Source of the DNA: an uncultured Oscillibacter sp.
GTDB lineage: Bacteria > Bacillota > Clostridia > Oscillospirales > Oscillospiraceae
DNA length: 57,948 bases
Reading direction: 5' to 3'
NCBI GenBank assembly: GCA_910584995.1
Contig: CAJUDW010000015.1
Coordinates: 1-57,948, forward strand
The position numbers were made by a program, and so were the translations under genes. A model generated the notes under the pieces. That model was not told where the DNA came from. It made no database searches and worked only from the letters and a program-made list of their open reading frames with translations. Numbering within the stretch: position 1 is the first letter of the stretch; each line of letters starts with the position of its first letter. This document shows positions 49,157-57,853 of this stretch, piece after piece.

Positions 49157-50151
49157 GTCCGCTCCAGGAGTTCGTCCTTCTTGGCCCGGCCCATCAGTTC
49201 CGCTACCACGTCCCTGGGGTGCTTGTCCCGGTAGAGGACTTCATAGGCGCAGCGGCAGATGGGCATGTCCACCTGCTCCCGCTCCGCCAGCTGGCAGACG
49301 CTTTCGGCGGCATAGTAGCCCTCCACTACGGCGCCGATCTCCGCCATGGCCTCCCGGGCGCTTTTCCCCTGGCCGATAAGGATACCCGCCCGGTAGTTCC
49401 GGGAGTGGAGGGAGGTGCAGGTGACAATCAGATCCCCCATGCCGGCCAGGCCGCCGAAGGTCCGCCGGGTGCCGCCCATGTACTCCCCCAGGCGGGTGAT
49501 TTCCGCCATGGCCCGGGTCATCAGCAGGGCCTTGGTGTTGTCCTGGAGGCCCAGGCCGGTACAGACGCCGCAGCTGAGGGCCACCACGTTTTTCAGGGCC
49601 GCCGCCAGTTCCACGCCCACAATGTCGTAGCTGGTATAGACCCGGAAATAGTCGTTCATAAAAGCGTCCTGGACAAACCGGGATGCGGCGCGGTCCCAGC
49701 AGGCGGAGACGCAGCCGGTGGGCAGCCGGAGGCCCACCTCCTCCGCGTGGGAGGGGCCGGACAAAGCCGCCACCTTGCAGCGGTTCCCGGTGGCCTCCTG
49801 GAGCACCTGGCTCATGCGGAGGTTGGTGTCCCGCTCAATGCCCTTGGAGACGGAGACCAGCACCGTATCCGGCCCCAGATAGGGGGCGGCCTGATGCCCT
49901 GTCTCCCGGACGGCGAAGGAGGGAGGGGCGGAAACCACCAGGGCGGCCCCTTCCAGGCAGGAAAGATCCCCGGTGATATGGAGGGGTTCCGGCAGGGGGA
50001 CGCCTTTCAGCAGGGGGTTTTCCCGTGTTTTGGAGAGGCGTTCGGCCTTCTCGGGGCTGTGGGACCACAAGGTCACGTCGTGCCCGTTGTCCAGCAGGGT
50101 CAGCGCCAAGGCTGTGCCCCAGCCGCCGCTGCCTAATACCACCGCTTTCAT
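49147..50151 (-). CDS. gpsA: Glycerol-3-phosphate dehydrogenase [NAD(P)+]
   Basis: This 334-residue enzyme opens with the nucleotide loop VLGSGGWGTALALTL and has VSVSKGIERDTNLRMSQVL, ALSGPSHAEEVGL, and the substrate-binding block VVALSCGVCTGLGLQDNTKALLMTRAMAEI with the catalytic Lys region. It reduces dihydroxyacetone phosphate to glycerol-3-phosphate for phospholipid synthesis. It overlaps plsY by four bases, and plsY uses its product. Confidence 0.97.
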   Translation of the reverse strand: MKAVVLGSGGWGTALALTLLDNGHDVTLWSHSPEKAERLSKTRENPLLKGVPLPEPLHITGDLSCLEGAALVVSAPPSFAVRETGHQAAPYLGPDTVLVSVSKGIERDTNLRMSQVLQEATGNRCKVAALSGPSHAEEVGLRLPTGCVSACWDRAASRFVQDAFMNDYFRVYTSYDIVGVELAAALKNVVALSCGVCTGLGLQDNTKALLMTRAMAEITRLGEYMGGTRRTFGGLAGMGDLIVTCTSLHSRNYRAGILIGQGKSAREAMAEIGAVVEGYYAAESVCQLAEREQVDMPICRCAYEVLYRDKHPRDVVAELMGRAKKDELLERTWL

Positions 50152-50876
50152 ACGCCGCCCTCCTTTTTCTTATGCAGGGTGAATTTGTTCTCATTCCCCG
50201 CCAGCAGCCGCTTGATGTTAGCCCGGTGCTGCCAGACCACAAGGCCCCCCAGCAGGAAGCCCAGGACAATGGCGGGGATTTCCCCCGGATAGCAGAACCA
50301 GGTGGCGAAGGGGAAGCTGGCCCCGGCCCAGACGGATCCCAGGGACACATACCGGGTGAGGATGGCCAGGATCAGGAAGCCTCCCCAGACTACCAGGGCA
50401 ATCCGCCAGTCCAGCATGATGGCGATGGTCCCGCCGGAGAGGATGCCCTTCCCGCCCTTGAAGTGGAACATGCAGGGGAACATATGGCCCAGGAGGCAGA
50501 AGAGGGCCGCCCAGTACTTGGCATACAGGGTAACCTCCGGGATAGCGTTGTAGCCGGTTCCTGCCAGCAGCAGGTCCGACAGGAAAACCCCCAGAAGCAG
50601 GGCCGCCACCGCCTTCAGCACGTCGCAGAGGATGACCACGAAGGTCAGCCCACCGCCAAAGGTGCGGTGGAAATTGGTGAGCCCCGCGTTGCCGCTGCCG
50701 TGGTTACGCACGTCGTCCCGGAGGATATACTTGGAGACGATGACCGCGCCGTTGAAGCAGCCCAGGAAATAGGCGATCGCGGCGATCAGCAAGGCCGCCC
50801 CCAGGATGGGGAGGGGCTCGTAACAGAATTCATCCCAAAACGTGGGGGAGCAGCGCATGACAACAGCGTCGTCCAT
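50148..50876 (-). CDS. plsY: Glycerol-3-phosphate acyltransferase PlsY
   Basis: A 242-residue membrane protein with several hydrophobic helices and the PlsY motifs HGSGNAGLTNFHRTFG, HMFPCMFHFKGGKGILSGG and YVSLGS. It acylates glycerol-3-phosphate from acyl-phosphate, the first step of phospholipid synthesis. The N-terminal ~25 residues are longer than in B. subtilis PlsY. The ATG at 50876 follows GGAGGG; der ends six bases upstream. Confidence 0.95.
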   Translation of the reverse strand: MDDAVVMRCSPTFWDEFCYEPLPILGAALLIAAIAYFLGCFNGAVIVSKYILRDDVRNHGSGNAGLTNFHRTFGGGLTFVVILCDVLKAVAALLLGVFLSDLLLAGTGYNAIPEVTLYAKYWAALFCLLGHMFPCMFHFKGGKGILSGGTIAIMLDWRIALVVWGGFLILAILTRYVSLGSVWAGASFPFATWFCYPGEIPAIVLGFLLGGLVVWQHRANIKRLLAGNENKFTLHKKKEGGV

Positions 50877-50881
50877 GGTGT

Positions 50882-52210
50882 TCAGCCCTCCTTGTCGCCT
50901 TTCTGCCGGATGGAGATCCGCACAGGGGTCCCCTCCAGGCCGAAGGTATTCCGAATACAGTTTTCCAGATAGCGCCGGTAGGAAAAGTGGAACAACTTGG
51001 CATCGTTGCAGAAAATGACGAAATGGGGAGGTTTGATGCCTACCTGGGTCATATAGTAGATTTTCAGCCGCCGGCCCTTGTCGGTGGGAGGCTGGACCCG
51101 GGTCTGGGCGTCCTCCAGGACGTTGTTCAGCATCCCGGTGGTGATGCGGACGGCGGCCTGGTTGGAAACGTAGTCGATCAGGGCAAAGAGCCGGTCTACC
51201 CGCTGGCCGGTTTTGGCGGAAATGAAGAGGATGGGGGCGTAGGGCATGAAGGCCAGGTCCTGGCGGACCTTCTCCCGCATGTGATCCATGGTTTTCCCGT
51301 CCTTTTCGATGAGATCCCATTTGTTCACCACGATGATGCTGGCCTTGCCCGCCTCATGGGCGAGGCCGGCCACCTTGGTGTCCTGCTCCGTGACGCCCTC
51401 CGCGGCGTCGATGAGGATGAGGCATACGTCCGCCCGCTCAATGGCCATGGTGGCCCGGAGGACGCTGTACTTTTCAATACTGTCCTCCACCTTGGACTTG
51501 CGGCGGATACCGGCGGTGTCGATAAAGACAAAGGTGCCCTGCTGGTTTTCAAACCGGGAGTCGATGGCGTCCCGGGTGGTGCCGGCCACGTCGGAGACGA
51601 TGACTCGTTCCTCCCCCAGGATCCGGTTGATGAGGGAGGATTTCCCGGCGTTGGGCTTGCCGATAACGGCCACATGGATGGCGTCGTCCTCTTCCTCCTC
51701 TTCCTCCTCCGGCGGGAAGAGCCGGACGCAGGCGTCCAGCAGGTCGCCGGTGCCGTGGCCGTGGACGGCGGAAAGGGCAATGGGATCCCCCAGGCCCAGG
51801 TTGTAGAACTCGTAGAAATCCGGATCCAGGGTGCCGGTGGAGTCCATCTTGTTGACGGCCAGGACAATGGGCTTGCCGCTGCGGAGCAACAGGCTGGCCA
51901 CCTCGTGATCCGAGGCTGTGAGCCCGGAGCGGATGTCCGTCAGGAATACGATGACTGTGGCGTTTTCAATGGCGATCTGGGCCTGCTCCCGCATGAACTC
52001 CAGGATCTGGCTGTCGGCCCGGGGCTCGATGCCGCCGGTGTCAATGAGGGTGAAGGCGCGGCCGTTCCAGTCGGCTTCCCCATAGATCCGGTCCCGGGTG
52101 ACGCCGGGGGTGTCCTCTACAATGGAGACACGGCGGCCGATGAGTTTATTGAACAGCATGGATTTGCCCACATTGGGCCTGCCCACGATGGCGATAATGG
52201 GTTTTGGCAT
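50882..52210 (-). CDS. der: Ribosome-assembly GTPase Der (EngA)
   Basis: A 442-residue protein with two GTPase domains: GRPNVGKSMLFN with DTPGVTRDRIYGE at the start, and GKPNAGKSSLINRILG with DVAGTTRDAIDS in the middle, separated by an acidic Glu/Asp run. A C-terminal KH-like domain follows (RLKIYYMTQVGIKPPHFVIFCND). It is needed for 50S maturation. The ATG at 52210 follows AGGAGG; it heads the plsY-gpsA-dus string. Confidence 0.97.
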   Translation of the reverse strand: MPKPIIAIVGRPNVGKSMLFNKLIGRRVSIVEDTPGVTRDRIYGEADWNGRAFTLIDTGGIEPRADSQILEFMREQAQIAIENATVIVFLTDIRSGLTASDHEVASLLLRSGKPIVLAVNKMDSTGTLDPDFYEFYNLGLGDPIALSAVHGHGTGDLLDACVRLFPPEEEEEEEDDAIHVAVIGKPNAGKSSLINRILGEERVIVSDVAGTTRDAIDSRFENQQGTFVFIDTAGIRRKSKVEDSIEKYSVLRATMAIERADVCLILIDAAEGVTEQDTKVAGLAHEAGKASIIVVNKWDLIEKDGKTMDHMREKVRQDLAFMPYAPILFISAKTGQRVDRLFALIDYVSNQAAVRITTGMLNNVLEDAQTRVQPPTDKGRRLKIYYMTQVGIKPPHFVIFCNDAKLFHFSYRRYLENCIRNTFGLEGTPVRISIRQKGDKEG

Positions 52211-52271
52211 AATTTTCCTCCTAATGGGCCTCCGGCAGCCGCTGTGCCGGGAAAGGGCTTTATTCTTCTTT

Positions 52272-52300
52272 ATTATACCCGTCCCTGCCGGGAATCGCAA
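52272..52300 (-). promoter_or_regulatory. Promoter of the der-plsY-gpsA-dus operon
   Basis: Minus strand: -35 TTGCGA (52295-52300), a 17-base spacer and a perfect -10 TATAAT (52272-52277), about 60 bases before the der ATG. Confidence 0.8.
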
Positions 52301-52479
52301 GACAAACCTGCGCCCTTTGGGGAAAAGTCTGGAATATCCCCATATCAGGAAGGAGCCGTAGTTTGCGACAATTCAGCCATTTTTTCGAAATACTACCCGC
52401 TTCGCTCGCAACTTTTTGCTAAAGTATACAAGGAAAGCCCACCAGCAGAGCTTGGTGGTTCTTTCTGCCCAAAAGAGAG

Positions 52480-52510
52480 AAGATGCTGGGAAATCTTTTC
52501 CCAGCATCTT
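52480..52510. terminator. Terminator after the Ig-like membrane protein gene
   Basis: A 14-bp stem, AAGATGCTGGGAAA / TTTCCCAGCATCTT, with a three-base loop and T-rich flanks on both sides. It ends the minus-strand pair starting at 53733. Confidence 0.8.
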
Positions 52511-52519
52511 TTCTTAACA

Positions 52520-53005
52520 TTATGGGATAGAGAAATGGACAAAAGTATCGGGCATAGTTTTAAAAGTGCTTTCTTTAGACAGATCGGTTTGTACCCATAT
52601 TCCTGAGAATTTAACACGATAGAAACCGCTTTCAAGGAGATTTCCCGCTTCAGACCAATAAGGCGTTTCGCAGCTGGTTGTGTTTGGGGGCACAACTCCT
52701 GCCATCAGCAGAGAAATCTTGTCAGTTGCTATAGGAATCCATTTTCCATTATTGTATACTTCTATGTCGGAAAAATCTGGAAGCCCTGTCCTGAAATAGT
52801 ATTCAGACTGATTATCAATGCATAAGTTTGTTTCGCCATTGTCAATTTCTATAGAAATAAAAACATCATCTGCAGCTTCTGTGGGTAAAGTCAATTGGAA
52901 AACAAGCATTTTGAACAAGGGTTTGTTTAAAACTAATATGGCAGTAAAAACCAAGAGGACCACAGAGAAAAAGCAGGCATAACGGCGCGGACGCAACATT
53001 ACCAT
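52520..53005 (-). CDS. Membrane-anchored Ig-like protein, function unknown
   Basis: A 161-residue protein with a basic N-terminus, one hydrophobic helix at about 10-33, and an outer all-beta domain (FISIEIDNGETNLCIDNQSEYYF, WIPIATDKISLLMAGVVPPNTT, GFYRVKFSGIWV). This resembles the small Ig-like domain of some clostridial lipoproteins. No catalytic motif is present. It overlaps the protease-like gene by seven bases and shares its AT-rich composition, unlike the GC-rich core genes next door, so the pair was probably acquired together. Confidence 0.6.
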   Translation of the reverse strand: MVMLRPRRYACFFSVVLLVFTAILVLNKPLFKMLVFQLTLPTEAADDVFISIEIDNGETNLCIDNQSEYYFRTGLPDFSDIEVYNNGKWIPIATDKISLLMAGVVPPNTTSCETPYWSEAGNLLESGFYRVKFSGIWVQTDLSKESTFKTMPDTFVHFSIP

Positions 53006-53733
53006 ACGTTTAAGTCAAGCTTGTACAAAATAGGGGAGACTTTCGCGTAGTACATCTGGTTATTACCATTTCTAGGAATAATTCCTCCGGAGACAATTCC
53101 CACGACATATCCGCGCGAAGTGTTTCCATGACTGGCGACGAGCCCGCCACTATCGCCGCTTTCTGCATAACAAGTAGTCAAAACTGCTTCTTCCAAAGGG
53201 ATTCGGTTGGATTGACCACTACTTGCATCATATAGATTAACAGAATTATTGGGAATAGAAATTCCTGTTCCATCAATGAGAGAATCTTGGGCGCTTAAAC
53301 GCAAAGGATCACTTGTATTGGAAGAAATGCGTTTATTTAATTCGTATTTTATTTCGAGCAGTTCTGCAAGAGAGTTCTCTGCGGTTTGGAAACGAACATT
53401 TTCTAGGTCAATGAGTTCAGCGAAGTACTCCATAATATCGCTATTATTGTCCGTGACTTGAATTACAAGTTCTTTGTTTTCATCAATATAAGCACCGCCA
53501 AAGAAAGAAGGGAAGTTAGCATATCGGTCGCTGGGAATATGTGGTATAGTGCTCCATGCCATTAAGAGTGTATTGTATTTTTCCAAAGAGATACTCTCAA
53601 GAGGCTCTAAAGAAGTTGTGAAGTCATGTGCGGAGATGCTGGATCTTGCTTCTACAGCAAAGACCGATGATGGGAAAAAAGAGACGAGCAAAAGGATAAT
53701 TGAGATAAAAGCAAGTAGCCTTTTTTTCATCAT
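52999..53733 (-). CDS. Secreted trypsin-fold protease-like protein lacking the His/Asp half
   Basis: This ~244-residue protein has a signal peptide (about 1-28, ending SSVFA). A region resembling the propeptide of streptogrisin/alpha-lytic proteases follows (FGGAYIDENKELVIQVTD, RFQTAENSLAELLEI). Then comes a short segment with CYAESGDSGGLVASHG, the active-site Ser motif of chymotrypsin-fold enzymes, and GYVVGIVSGG. The first beta barrel with the catalytic His and Asp seems absent: only ~100 residues follow the propeptide, where ~180 are expected. It may be a degenerate protease, or the missing residues lie where I cannot recognise them. GAGGAAGG precedes the ATG at 53733. Confidence 0.65.
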   Translation of the reverse strand: MMKKRLLAFISIILLLVSFFPSSVFAVEARSSISAHDFTTSLEPLESISLEKYNTLLMAWSTIPHIPSDRYANFPSFFGGAYIDENKELVIQVTDNNSDIMEYFAELIDLENVRFQTAENSLAELLEIKYELNKRISSNTSDPLRLSAQDSLIDGTGISIPNNSVNLYDASSGQSNRIPLEEAVLTTCYAESGDSGGLVASHGNTSRGYVVGIVSGGIIPRNGNNQMYYAKVSPILYKLDLNVW

Positions 53734-54006
53734 AAGTACCTTCCTCAATAAATTATCCAAAAAGCTGACAAAAATGTGGGCATATGCCTATGGTTTTCAT
53801 TCCTCCTTTCCAGAATTGAAGAATAGAATATACATGGCCGGAATGTCCTCTAGTAAGACGCGTGACTCGTCTGCCATGCATATCAATTCCTCGAATCTTT
53901 CGCATTTTATCATACACCCATGTTATATTTTTACAATACCATAATTTTTCTAATTTTACAAGATTTAGAAGATAATTTTTTCGTTATGCCCGAATACGGA
54001 GCCTGC
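53734..54006. promoter_or_regulatory. AT-rich upstream region of the protease-like pair
   Basis: Contains a candidate minus-strand promoter near 53905-53940 (TTGTAA, then about 18 bases, then TGATAAAAT) and an AGACG...CGTCT pair at about 53856-53872 that could be an operator. No gene was found. Confidence 0.35.
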
Positions 54007-54459
54007 TCAACGGCTTTGCAGCGGAAGACGGAAATATACCATGTCTGTCAGGCGCACGCCGGATTCATATATGGGGTGGTCATAGTGCTCCAGGAAGAAA
54101 TCCTTGACGGCGCCGTCCCGGACGAACCCGCATTTTTCGTAAAAAGGCACGGTGGCGGGGCTGTTCCCGGTGCCCGACCGGAGGGCGGTATACGCCCCGC
54201 CGTAGGTTTCCGCCAGGAAGCCGATCAGCGCCCGCCCGTAGCCCTTGCCTTGCCAGGCGGGGAGGACGGCAACGTTCTTGATCTCCAGGATCCCGTCCCC
54301 CTCGTCCGTAACCACACATTCCGCCTTTACGCCGCTGTCTTTCAGCACGTACATGGTCCCCCGACCCAGGTAGCGGTCAATCATGTCCTCCTGCTCGTCA
54401 GCCAGCAGGAGGAGGGGGAGGTAATCCTTTTTCTCTGTTTCCACTTTTTCAATTTCCAT
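54007..54459 (-). CDS. GNAT-family N-acetyltransferase
   Basis: A 150-residue GNAT: ILEIKNVAVLPAWQGKGYGRALIGFL is the acetyl-CoA binding strand-loop-helix (Q/RxxGxG/A), followed by GNSPATVPFYEKCGFVRDG and a C-terminal DMVYFRLPL strand. It transfers an acetyl group to an amine of an unknown small molecule or protein. It starts at the ATG at 54459 behind GGAGGAT and lies 14 bases after the kinase remnant. Confidence 0.9.
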   Translation of the reverse strand: MEIEKVETEKKDYLPLLLLADEQEDMIDRYLGRGTMYVLKDSGVKAECVVTDEGDGILEIKNVAVLPAWQGKGYGRALIGFLAETYGGAYTALRSGTGNSPATVPFYEKCGFVRDGAVKDFFLEHYDHPIYESGVRLTDMVYFRLPLQSR

Positions 54460-54473
54460 GGGATCCTCCGTGT

Positions 54474-55154
54474 TTACAGCGCCAGCTGCATGTTGAACCA
54501 GCCGCCCCCTGGATAGAAGCGGCAGACGGCGTTGTGCTTTTCGGCAAAGGTCATAATGGAGCGGACGCCGATGCCGTGGCCGGCCTGCTCCGAGGCCGGT
54601 AGGCCGTCGGGGCCGAATTTCACCGTGCCGCTGTAGGAGGCGGAGATTTCGAACATGAGCCGGGGCTCTGCAATGCTGGTAAAGATGGTGCGGCACTCCT
54701 CCGGCGGCAGTTTTTCGCAGGCCTGGATGGCGTTTTCCAGGGCGTTGGCAAACACGGTGGACAGTTCGGTGGCGTCCACCGGCAGCGTGTCGGGAATGAC
54801 CAGGCGGGGTTCCATGGTGATCTCCCACTCCCTGGCCTGGTCGAAAAAGATGGAGAGGATGGCGTCCAGGATCACGTTCCGGCAGAACCGCTGGCGGCAG
54901 GTTTCGTCCAGGGCCTTCTGGGACGCGCCAATGTACTCCAGCACGGCGGCCTTGTCGTCCTGCTGGACCAGGGCAGCCACGGATTGGAGTCGGTAGCGCA
55001 GGTCGTGGCGCTCAATGGCCAGCTTTTCCTCCGCGCTGCGTACCTCATAGGCCCGGCGCTCCATCATGGTTGCCTGGGCCTCCAGGATGTACTGGCGTTC
55101 CTTGACTTTGACGATCGGCGGCAGGTGGCCGACATCATTCTCTCCCAGGTCCAA
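54474..55154 (-). pseudogene. GHKL sensor histidine kinase, N-terminal part missing
   Basis: The C-terminal ~200 residues of an AgrC/CitA-like kinase are intact: a coiled coil (QATMMERRAYEVRSAEEKL), the phospho-acceptor His in ERHDLRYRLQS, NALENAIQAC (N box) and HGIGVRSIMTFAEKH (G box). The membrane sensor half that should precede it is absent. The frame opens with a TTG without a binding site and the homology stops near 55120. An IS3 scar lies 100 bases upstream, so a deletion or insertion probably removed the start. No response regulator is next to it. Confidence 0.75.
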
Positions 55155-55254
55155 GCCACCGCCGAGCGCGTTTCCTTCGAGTGGAAAATCTGATTTCTTA
55201 CCCCAGCGCCTTAGTCAATGGTGTGTTTACTATTGTCAAGCGATGTTTGGCCAT

Positions 55255-55402
55255 GCGATTGTAAGAACATACTCGCCAGACGATTTTCCCAGTCAAGGCC
55301 AAATATGGCTTGGCTCAGCGATATCACGGCAGTCTAAACGGATTCCGGCAAGTTCTACCTATGCGTTGTGCTGGATCTGTTTTCCGGAAGGGTCGTTGCG
55401 GC
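55255..55402 (+). pseudogene. IS3-family transposase (OrfB) fragment
   Basis: In one frame: NILARRFSQSRPNMAWLSDITAV, a stop (TAA), then TDSGKFYLCVVLDLFSGRVVA. This is the DDE catalytic start of IS3-type OrfB (WxxDIT...YLxxVLDLFSR.VVGW), with the first catalytic Asp present but an internal stop and no upstream or downstream transposase. It is a short scar between a decapitated kinase and a membrane gene whose end it replaced. Confidence 0.75.
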
Positions 55403-56824
55403 ATGTCTTTCTGAAACGGAAGACACTTCTCTCATAAGCCATACTTTTTCTGTAGGCTCTTTGAGAATTTCATTGGCAAAGATTTCGTGTTTCTTGGCGA
55501 AATCTTCCTTTTCACAATATAGTTTATCTTTTGTCAGCCGGTACAGGAAACCATTAAGCTCAATTAATCGAGGTTCTGTCTGCCCATGAAAATTAACCTG
55601 CTTAACACTATACCAATACACGGCTCGTTCAAGCTGCGCTATCAAACCCTGCTGTGCATCGGATGACAGTGATTTAATTTGTGCGTCAGTAATCTTAGAA
55701 AATTTTTTTGAGGCATGTTCTTGGGGCGAAAGCTTAGGATAGAAATATCGCATAGCTTGTTTTCTATACCACGAGGCGATACAATGAGCAGTTCGCCAAT
55801 TGCCGTGATCAATCTGATATGCCTCTTTGTATTGTAGAAAAGCATTATCCATATCCTTTTGCTGTTCATAGGCGCTTCCCAAATTGCGAAGGAATTTTTC
55901 CCGAACCTTGCTTGGAAGATCGCTAGACAACTTTACGGCGGCCCTTTCAATAAAAATGGCCTCGCTCAGTTCTTCATCAGATAGTTCCCTGATGACATCA
56001 ATATAGGCCGATCCAATATCATTAGCTAGATATGCCAAAAAACTTTGTTCCTTTCGGCTAAAAGAGGTTAGCTCATCAAGGTTTTTCACATTGATGATGG
56101 AAAACAGATGATAGCCAGCCTTTTTGTATTGCTTAATAGCAGATTTAGCGGTTTCTATTTTGTCTTTGCAATTCTTATCATATTTCGCCTGATAGTATAG
56201 AAAATCCGCCCATCGCCAACAGGCGTATCCAGCCAGAAAACTGTATTGGCTTCGGGTAAGGATTTGATCTTTTTTGTATTCCTTTGCCGCCTTTTTCAAT
56301 TGTTTTGCTTGGCTTTCACCCTCAAAGTTGTCTATTGAGGAAATACCTTCTCCATACAGGCGGTAGGAAATTTGGAATAAATCCTCCAGCTCAAGGATTT
56401 GCTCCGAAAGTTCGGCAGGAAAGGGGTCAATTTGATCCAAGTGTATGGCAAAATATTCGGAAGCTGTACTGGAAGAAGACATACGAAACTTGGATTTGAG
56501 CATTTCCGTATATACCCGTTCGGTGACCTCCGCCGCCTTTTGCGCGCTGTCTAGCAGCGTCAACAGTTCTTCCTTGGAAAGGATATTGTAAATATTCAGG
56601 CCAATCCATACCGATATGGCGATACCAATCAGCGAAAGCGTGAGGGATTCATGATTGTATATATTTTTGATGATGACCTTTTCCGGGGTATCTGTAATCG
56701 CTTGAGCACTAGAAAAACGGAGGAAATCGCCGCAAAATCCTAAAATAATAATAGTACAGAGGATAATGGGCAAAACAAACGTAGCCAGCATGATTTTCTT
56801 TGTCGTACGGATTTTCTTTCGCAT
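55355..56824 (-). CDS. Membrane protein with TPR-like helices, C-terminus altered by IS3 scar
   Basis: A 489-residue protein with two N-terminal membrane helices (about 11-33 and 60-80) followed by a long helical region. Within this, LRNLGSAYEQQKDMDNAFLQYKEAYQIDHGNWRTAHCIASWY and similar units look like TPR repeats. No enzymatic motif is recognised. The last ~16 residues (RHAATTLPENRSS...) are the antisense of the IS3 transposase fragment, so the original end was lost or extended. It is AT-rich compared with the core genes. A role in a surface-sensing or defence complex is possible but not supported by neighbours. Confidence 0.6.
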   Translation of the reverse strand: MRKKIRTTKKIMLATFVLPIILCTIIILGFCGDFLRFSSAQAITDTPEKVIIKNIYNHESLTLSLIGIAISVWIGLNIYNILSKEELLTLLDSAQKAAEVTERVYTEMLKSKFRMSSSSTASEYFAIHLDQIDPFPAELSEQILELEDLFQISYRLYGEGISSIDNFEGESQAKQLKKAAKEYKKDQILTRSQYSFLAGYACWRWADFLYYQAKYDKNCKDKIETAKSAIKQYKKAGYHLFSIINVKNLDELTSFSRKEQSFLAYLANDIGSAYIDVIRELSDEELSEAIFIERAAVKLSSDLPSKVREKFLRNLGSAYEQQKDMDNAFLQYKEAYQIDHGNWRTAHCIASWYRKQAMRYFYPKLSPQEHASKKFSKITDAQIKSLSSDAQQGLIAQLERAVYWYSVKQVNFHGQTEPRLIELNGFLYRLTKDKLYCEKEDFAKKHEIFANEILKEPTEKVWLMREVSSVSERHAATTLPENRSSTTHR

Positions 56825-56952
56825 TACTGCATCAGCCTTTTCTCTCTAAATTTGGGTAAGCAATAAGATGGAACGGAACCGTATTTCAATTCAGCGGATA
56901 TTACAGTCGGGTTTGTCTTGAGTTCCTACTATAGCCGTTACTCCTTATCGGT

Positions 56953-57628
56953 TTATCGAATCAACCGCTCCAGTTCATCATCAAACGCCTCCGGACAAAG
57001 GAGGCCCAGGTGGTGGAGGATTCGTGTCTTGGACTTCTCCGGGCTGCGGGAACAGGCGGTCGGGGTCACATCCACGCCAAGCACATCCTCTGTTACCGCA
57101 TAGCGGGCGACGCCCCAGCCGTAGGGGCGGCCGAATTTGTCTCGGGCGTGCTCGAAACTGTGGACAGTGATGTAGGTTCGCATCTGCAAATTCGCGATCA
57201 CCGTGTCGAAACCCTTTAGACCATCCTTGGCAAAGCCCACCAATCGTTTCAAATCCTTGAACGGCGTTGGTTCCTCCCGGAGCAGTACGTCTATGACGCG
57301 CTTTTCCTTGTGGCTGGCGAGGCCGTCCTCGTAGCGGGCCTCAAAGTCGCAACCGTTCCGGCGGTAGTTGGCAAGATCCGGATACTGCTCCCGGCTGACC
57401 AGCCCTGTTTTTTTGGCGAAGAACTTGCCGTAGGCCACCATGCCCCGGTGGGCCAGTCCCATCCGCCACTCCCAGCAACCCTCTACGTCGCCTACAAACC
57501 AGTATTGGCTTGGCGTGAACTCCTCGATGGAGAACTGCGGAATAGCATGGGCAAAGAAGGGGGAGAAAGCTGATTTTCTGCACCAGGCTTTCCGGTTCCA
57601 TAGCGTTGTGAATAACCGGCTTGGGCAT
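56953..57628 (-). pseudogene. AlkZ-related DNA-glycosylase-like gene, frameshifted
   Basis: Two frames join to one protein. From the ATG at 57628 (GGAGGG before it) comes MPKPVIHNAMEPESLVQ and KISFLP. After skipping one base the sequence continues FFAHAIPQFSIEEFTPSQYWF, VGDVEGCWEWR and MGLAHRGMVAYGKFF to the stop at 56953. The second part resembles AlkZ/YcaQ-type winged-helix glycosylases as found in Firmicutes (AlkZ-related proteins). The break is at a run of five G on the plus strand (57559-57563; CCCCC in the mRNA), one more than the frame needs. Confidence 0.75.
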
Positions 57629-57644
57629 AGCAGTTTCCCTCCTC

Positions 57645-57842
57645 ACTGGCGTTTTTCTCAGTATAGCACACCGCGTTTGAGAAGTCGAGGGCGGTATGCT
57701 GATGAGTCTTTTCCTGAATCTCTTGTTGGAGTTCCAGCTTTGACCAGCCAAATTGCCGCACAGCCTTGATGTACCAGAACTGTTCTTCAGCGGTTTTGCA
57801 ACCTTCCAGGATAACCACGCTCCGCGTCCAGCCAATGGACAT
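57645..57842 (-). pseudogene. Fragment of a PDDEXK (DUF1016/YhcG-type) nuclease
   Basis: A frame of ~65 residues reads GWTRSVVILEGCKTAEEQFWY then IKAVRQFGWSKLELQQEI. This matches the DUF1016 N-terminal domain (WxHxxxLL...ExxxYLxxxxxxGWSRxxLxxQI). The nuclease half is missing and the frame runs on into the AlkZ-related gene. It is a 5'-part remnant cut by later rearrangement. Confidence 0.65.
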
Positions 57843-57853
57843 GGCCTCTACTA

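Noticed and set aside
54984..55193. Plus-strand reading through 55193 resembling an ATPase tail
   Set aside because: It is antisense to the well-supported GHKL kinase domain and shows no family motif.
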